The position numbers and the translations under genes were made by a program. A DNA stretch of 64,000 nt from positions 14,482,858-14,546,857 of the forward strand of contig CM028898.1 in assembly GCA_016801885.1 (NCBI GenBank). The letters run 5' to 3'. Below are positions 61,401-64,000 of the stretch, piece by piece. The notes beneath the pieces are model-generated. The model saw nothing but the letters and a program-made list of their open reading frames with translations, made no database searches and was not told the DNA's origin. Source of the DNA: Toxotes chatareus (taxonomy: Eukaryota > Chordata > Actinopteri > Toxotidae). How positions within the stretch are numbered: position 1 is the first letter of the stretch; the number at the start of each line of letters is the position of its first letter.

Positions 61401-63521
61401 AGCGAGCACCCTGCTAATCTGTCTGAGCACTACCTGGAGGCCATATGGTCATTGCCTGCCTGTTTGTCTGTCTCACAAACAAAGTAATCAGAACACGGTT
61501 GCGCGTGTTTGCAAAAGGAAAACGTGGAAATGTTTGAAGGTGTTATCTGTATGAATTTACGTGCATATATCTGTGACGTGTGATGGCTGGGGGGAAGAGT
61601 GACAGTTGTAGGTAAAGAGATTCTACTTTCCCGTGCACTATAATCCCATCCAGGTGTTGTTGTGACCTACCTCACTACATACTCTCCATTCATGTCAGGG
61701 CAGTCCAGGTAAACCCTAGGTAAACAGCAGATTCGCACAATCCTACTGTCTGAATAACAAGTGTGTGTTGTAAACCCCACTAATCCTGTGCCTCATTTCT
61801 AACTCTCTCCATGGACATAATACAGTTTGAACTGTGATATTCATGGGTAAAATCAACAAACCGCGGGTGAACAGAGACAATAACACAGCCTTATTGTGGT
61901 GACTGCATGGCGTTGTGCTGTCAGCACCATGTCTGCCCACCTGCTGCTATCGTCTAATCCCCCTGAGTCCAAGCCTATTTTAATGATGTCATGGCAGACA
62001 GAAGTGCTGATGTTGTGCTTAAGACTTGGTCTAATCGAATTAGTTCTCAGAAGACGGACAAACAAGTCAGATCCCAGCGTAGTGGATTATCTGTTTCTAG
62101 AAGGGTTCGCTAGTAAAAGCCTTCAGCAGCATGAGCAAACACTTCTAGTCACACCCTTGCATGAATATAATGTTTCCCTCTAGCATAATTAAGACGGCCC
62201 ACCACCAGTATACACGCTATTACCCCAGTCAGCCGACGCCGAGTGGGGAGACACCTCAGCAGGTTCCGAGTCACGAAGCTCATTATCATTTGCACTTCCT
62301 TCATCATCATCACACACTCACCGGTGGTACTGCTAAACGGTCTCCAAGAGGGACCAGTTCAAAAGCAAGGACTGCCAGTAAATATGGTCCTCATGGAGCT
62401 CGTACGCACAGTATGTCCTTCTCATGTGGGAGGTCACCTGGTAACGCACGTATTCCATACTGTGCACAGTAGTCATGCTCTAAGGACAAAATCCTCTCAG
62501 GAAAAAAGTGGTAGGTTTCAATATATTTGTACAGCTAGAACAAATAATACCAAAATCCATGTCTCTAGTGTAATTTATATAATATGTATGACAGTAGTTC
62601 TTTGCCATTAGCCAGTCTACATTCTGTTCATTCAGAAACATCCCTGTCAAGCTTTACTCTAATGGAAAATGCAATTAGCATAATGGCTCCATTCAAAGCA
62701 GTATACTTGCCAAATAATTCAGAAAGCCTTCTAAAATGGGCAGGAAAAAAAAAAGACCCAAGTGGGAAAAAAGTGAACAGAGCGAGGCATAAGCCTGTTA
62801 GTATTATCTGTGACGCAACAGCTCTAACGGAATCATATGGTAAACTACTAGACCATTTTTCAGCCGCTATGAGTCTGACAATATTATAGGAGTACAATGA
62901 TAAATTGGTGGAGCACTCTTAAACTACTAGCTGACACAAAACAAGTACATAACTCTTTAATGAATCCATAGCAATAATAATTATTACTGACTGCACTAGT
63001 TGTAAGCCTTGTTATTCAAGTCAGACACTGAACTGTTACACAGCTCTGCAGTCGCTGATGTCCAGTTAAGCCCCACGTATTCACTATCGCGAAGCTTTCT
63101 TCTTATGAAAGAATTTGTAGCTTTCTATCAGTCGTTAGAAAGGTCACTCTCCTTGCTTCAGGTCTGAGTCATCCAGCATTCGTTTACAAATGAAATGTGA
63201 CATTTGAGCTTTACAAATGAGGGAGCTGCTGGCTGTACCGAGGTCCCTGCAGATACCTTACCTGTGCAGCCTCATGACAGGCAGGAAGAGGGTTCTGAAA
63301 CGGAGACAACAGCCCTCTGCCACACAAGCACACGCACACACACACACACACACACTGACCCCCATCACTCACCCACATGCACAGAGGTGAACAGGATATT
63401 GACACACACAGAGTGGTGGAATAGAGGAGGGCCATCTCACCTGGTCGTCCACTCTGTGGGCCACGATCGTAGCCGCCTCCTCCTGCTCAGCATCGCTGAG
63501 GGGTCGGATCCTCAAGGCAAC
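37360..63521 (-). CDS. kif19: kif19, kinesin-8 family motor protein; 19 coding exons, first exon off window
   Basis: Plus-end-directed kinesin that in mammals also depolymerises microtubules at ciliary tips and limits cilium length. The spliced frame gives 1004 residues plus stop, starting at a Val that follows the missing first exon (human KIF19 is about 1000 residues in all). Motor domain at residues 1-340: P-loop GPTGCGKT at 91-98, switch I SSRSH at 204-208, switch II DLAGSE at 237-242. A neck and coiled-coil stalk rich in Leu, Glu, Arg and Gln follows at 337-645, then a basic, Ser/Pro-rich tail. Tail motifs DNLSSSTGE and KKRRSRSFEVTGQ match my recollection of human KIF19. All 18 internal junctions are GT/AG and keep frame. 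Intron sizes run from about 100 bp to 14.5 kb. Identity is very secure; individual exon edges are hand-placed. Confidence 0.97.
37585..37753 (-). CDS. kif19: kif19 exon 19
   Basis: 56 codons plus one base, residues 907-962, including HLHINGQPQAPALRPQYRG and PPLAKVRAP (human tail: LPLAKVKLP). Acceptor ttgcag, donor gtaaac. Confidence 0.9.
37886..38274 (-). CDS. kif19: kif19 exon 18 (conserved basic tail)
   Basis: Largest coding exon, 130 codons, residues 777-906. Carries a basic helix (VKAARRRSKALE), a proline run, HATSDDNLSSSTGEG and FEARRKKRRSRSFEVTGQ. The last two motifs are shared with human KIF19 and could include a nuclear-localisation-like or microtubule-binding basic patch. Confidence 0.93.
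38497..38620 (-). CDS. kif19: kif19 exon 17 (tandem acceptor)
   Basis: 41 codons plus one base, residues 736-776, with SSPESSEAGADIPLSRNG. The human tail has a similar SSPDSSENLSEIPLS. A repeated CTGCAG at the acceptor means splicing six bases further in would drop Leu-Gln without a frameshift. Confidence 0.88.
38926..39031 (-). CDS. kif19: kif19 exon 16
   Basis: Residues 700-735. Basic, Pro-rich tail with MTPPPIHINGKGN, resembling the TPPPIQ stretch of the human tail. Acceptor cgccag, donor gtgagg. Confidence 0.88.
39203..39366 (-). CDS. kif19: kif19 exon 15
   Basis: 54 codons plus two bases, residues 646-699, from EGSLPKITLPGQG to LPPILPEPE. Polar tail segment with no known fold. Confidence 0.9.
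39463..39587 (-). CDS. kif19: kif19 exon 14
   Basis: Residues 604-645, with LQELYDIYMRELDERKLD, the last predicted helix before the low-complexity tail. Phase 1 in, phase 0 out. Confidence 0.92.
39720..39990 (-). CDS. kif19: kif19 exon 13 (main coiled coil)
   Basis: 90 codons plus one base, residues 514-603. Long helix with RRLEELLPRRVSSEEQREV and EMQSHALLKDNVIRQ, closely like human KIF19. Donor gtgagt, acceptor cataag. Confidence 0.94.
40099..40297 (-). CDS. kif19: kif19 exon 12 (charged stalk segment)
   Basis: Residues 447-513. Highly basic RRRRKWRAERRKE, then an acidic Ser/Asp run (DESEKDSDSPESP), then helix VTLMAEQKRIHKQK. The basic-to-acidic switch is retained from the human protein as I recall it. 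Confidence 0.92.
40724..40898 (-). CDS. kif19: kif19 exon 11 (coiled-coil stalk)
   Basis: 58 codons plus two bases, residues 389-446, rich in Glu, Gln and Leu, ending DTSKHLLTIA, which resembles human KIF19. The donor is GTCAGT, within a GCAGAGTCAGT run. Confidence 0.9.
41010..41166 (-). CDS. kif19: kif19 exon 10 (neck and first coiled coil)
   Basis: 52 codons plus one base, residues 337-388, starting VKKNLINVSYHIAQYTNII. This is the neck typical of kinesin-8, followed by helical heptads LRCEIQRLKKKIADQ. The donor must be taken one base into a GGTAAAG run to keep frame. Confidence 0.92.
41375..41497 (-). CDS. kif19: kif19 exon 9 (end of motor core)
   Basis: 41 codons, residues 296-336, from DSLGGNSRTVMIAHISP to the alpha-6 helix SRNTLTYADRAKSI. 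Donor gtgagc, acceptor gacag. Confidence 0.94.
41617..41763 (-). CDS. kif19: kif19 exon 8
   Basis: 49 codons, residues 247-295. Contains EGAHINRSLLALGNCI and the microtubule-binding stretch YRDSKLTRLLK, conserved in all kinesin motors. Phase 0 at both ends. Confidence 0.94.
41764..43681 (-). other. 1.9 kb kif19 intron, nothing coding seen
   Basis: Lies between exons 7 and 8. Contains an A-run near 43541 and no recognisable genes. Confidence 0.6.
43682..43876 (-). CDS. kif19: kif19 exon 7 (switch I and switch II)
   Basis: 65 codons, residues 182-246. Contains NQTSSRSHAV (switch I) and LFMIDLAGSER (switch II), the two nucleotide-sensing loops of the ATPase. KGNKQRTQEPTAANQ just before switch I is typical of KIF19. 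Confidence 0.95.
43992..44117 (-). CDS. kif19: kif19 exon 6
   Basis: Exactly 42 codons, residues 140-181, starting IYNEMIRDLLNP, a kinesin signature, and continuing into loop L8 with LREDSKGVIQVAG. Phase 0 at both ends. Confidence 0.93.
44118..47578 (-). other. 3.5 kb kif19 intron, nothing coding seen
   Basis: Lies between exons 5 and 6. AT-rich, with short open frames only, none showing family resemblance or usable splice context. Confidence 0.6.
47579..47715 (-). CDS. kif19: kif19 exon 5 (P-loop GCGKT)
   Basis: Residues 94-139, starting GCGKTYTMLGTDKEPGI. Completes the P-loop (Lys97 is the phosphate-binding lysine) and ends SMSYLE, the strand before the kinesin IYNE motif. Donor gtcaga, acceptor ttcag. 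Confidence 0.93.
48575..48662 (-). CDS. kif19: kif19 exon 4 (upstream half of the P-loop)
   Basis: 29 codons plus one base, residues 65-93, ending NATVFAYGPT. The ATP-binding P-loop is split by the following intron, and the shared glycine codon is completed by exon 5. Confidence 0.93.
48791..48901 (-). CDS. kif19: kif19 exon 3
   Basis: 37 codons, residues 28-64, containing MDPMEDPDDILR and the FDVAFD strand of the motor core. The acceptor is cattag and the donor is gtctgt. Separated from exon 2 by a 14.5 kb intron. Confidence 0.93.
55172..55194. repeat. AC dinucleotide microsatellite
   Basis: About eleven AC units in the large kif19 intron. Confidence 0.95.
63335..63355. repeat. CA dinucleotide microsatellite beside kif19 exon 2
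   Basis: About ten CA units, 86 bp beyond the exon 2 donor. Confidence 0.95.
63441..63521 (-). CDS. kif19: kif19 exon 2 (start of motor domain, beta-1)
   Basis: Encodes residues 1-27 of the visible protein, beginning VALRIRPLSDAEQEEAA. This is the conserved first strand of kinesin motors. Flanked by acceptor gtgccgcag and donor gtgaga; phase 0 at both ends. The preceding exon, carrying the start codon, is not found between 63522 and 64000. Confidence 0.93.
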
Positions 63522-64000
63522 CTGCGGCACACAGAGTGAATTCAGTCGTCCTTGAATTTAATCAACACCGAGATTTTCAATTTACTGAAATTATAGGTTA
63601 GAAAATGGAGAGAAATGACACTGACAGCACACAAGAGTCCTCTACCTTATACACTAAATGAATTCTTATTTACACAGGATGTGTGTCTGCAGTCTGTATC
63701 AAGGCTGTTGTATCTGAATACATAAATGTGTTGAGATTACTTGTTAAGCCTTGTTCGGAGCTGAAAGAAAGTGTGGTTCTGGAAATAAATTTGGTTTATC
63801 TGTCAGTTTGTGAATTTTAAATGTCGCTCATTTTAAACGTCAAAATCAGTTCACAAGCAGTGAAACCAGGTGAATATTTCTTGTGTGGCCCTGGAAGAGC
63901 TTTGTCAAGTTTTACAAATTAATCTTTGAGGAGCTCATCAGGATTAGCATGGCCTGAGATCTGAGATTACAAAATTTCAAAAGAAAGAAAGCCTGTGCTA

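Larger units (their letters stand above)
48902..63440 (-). other. 14.5 kb intron of kif19, no exons seen
   Basis: Separates exons 2 and 3. I found no supported exon on either strand. It holds AC repeats at 55172-55194 and 63335-63355, scattered homopolymers, and one block (about 53510-53890) that looks like a regulatory element. A large early intron of this kind is a common home for enhancers. Confidence 0.7.

Noticed and set aside
62161..62889. Overlapping plus-strand frames with His- and Lys-rich stretches
   Set aside because: Looked briefly like a transposon gene remnant, but no catalytic or DNA-binding motif could be found.
63522..64000. kif19 exon 1
   Set aside because: Looked for a start codon in a short exon ending before a GT donor in the right phase; none fits, so the exon is taken to lie outside the window.

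Overview
This is a eukaryotic, almost certainly teleost (spiny-rayed fish type) nuclear genomic window. The evidence is AT-rich sequence with many split genes, small introns alternating with very large ones, AC microsatellites, a decayed Tc1-like transposon, several foldback MITEs and tRNA-derived SINE-like units. I see no bacterial-type operons, CRISPR arrays or viral genes.

All recognisable protein-coding genes lie on the minus strand, head to tail, between about 26.9 and 63.5 kb. In transcription order they are: (1) kif19, a kinesin-8 family motor of ciliary tips, 63521 down to 37360. It has 19 coding exons here that keep one reading frame through every junction and encode 1004 residues; only the short first coding exon, about a dozen residues, lies beyond the right edge. 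(2) A four-coding-exon gene (33847 down to 32144, 396 aa) with a glutamine-rich N-terminus followed by a very divergent AP-2 (TFAP2) DNA-binding/dimerisation domain. Its promoter is a CCAAT-box region near 35.4-35.5 kb. (3) A six-exon gene (30696 down to 26998, 303 aa) resembling the first armadillo repeats of SmgGDS/RAP1GDS1, but about half the usual length.

From 1 to about 26.9 kb I find no convincing exon. This stretch is a non-coding desert holding an internally deleted Tc1-like element (20160-21325), SINE-like units, a dispersed repeat family present at 2.4, 2.7, 9.55 and 14.2 kb, microsatellites, and AT-motif-rich blocks that could be conserved enhancers. The second large non-coding tract is the 14.5 kb kif19 intron (48902-63440), also without exons that I can support.

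The three genes are not an operon. Kif19 acts in cilium-length control, the AP-2-like protein is presumably a nuclear regulator, and the armadillo protein presumably binds small GTPases, so shared function is not implied. The most interesting items are the divergent AP-2-like gene and the short RAP1GDS1-like gene. Exon boundaries were set by hand from GT/AG sites, frame continuity and family resemblance; no search or alignment was run.
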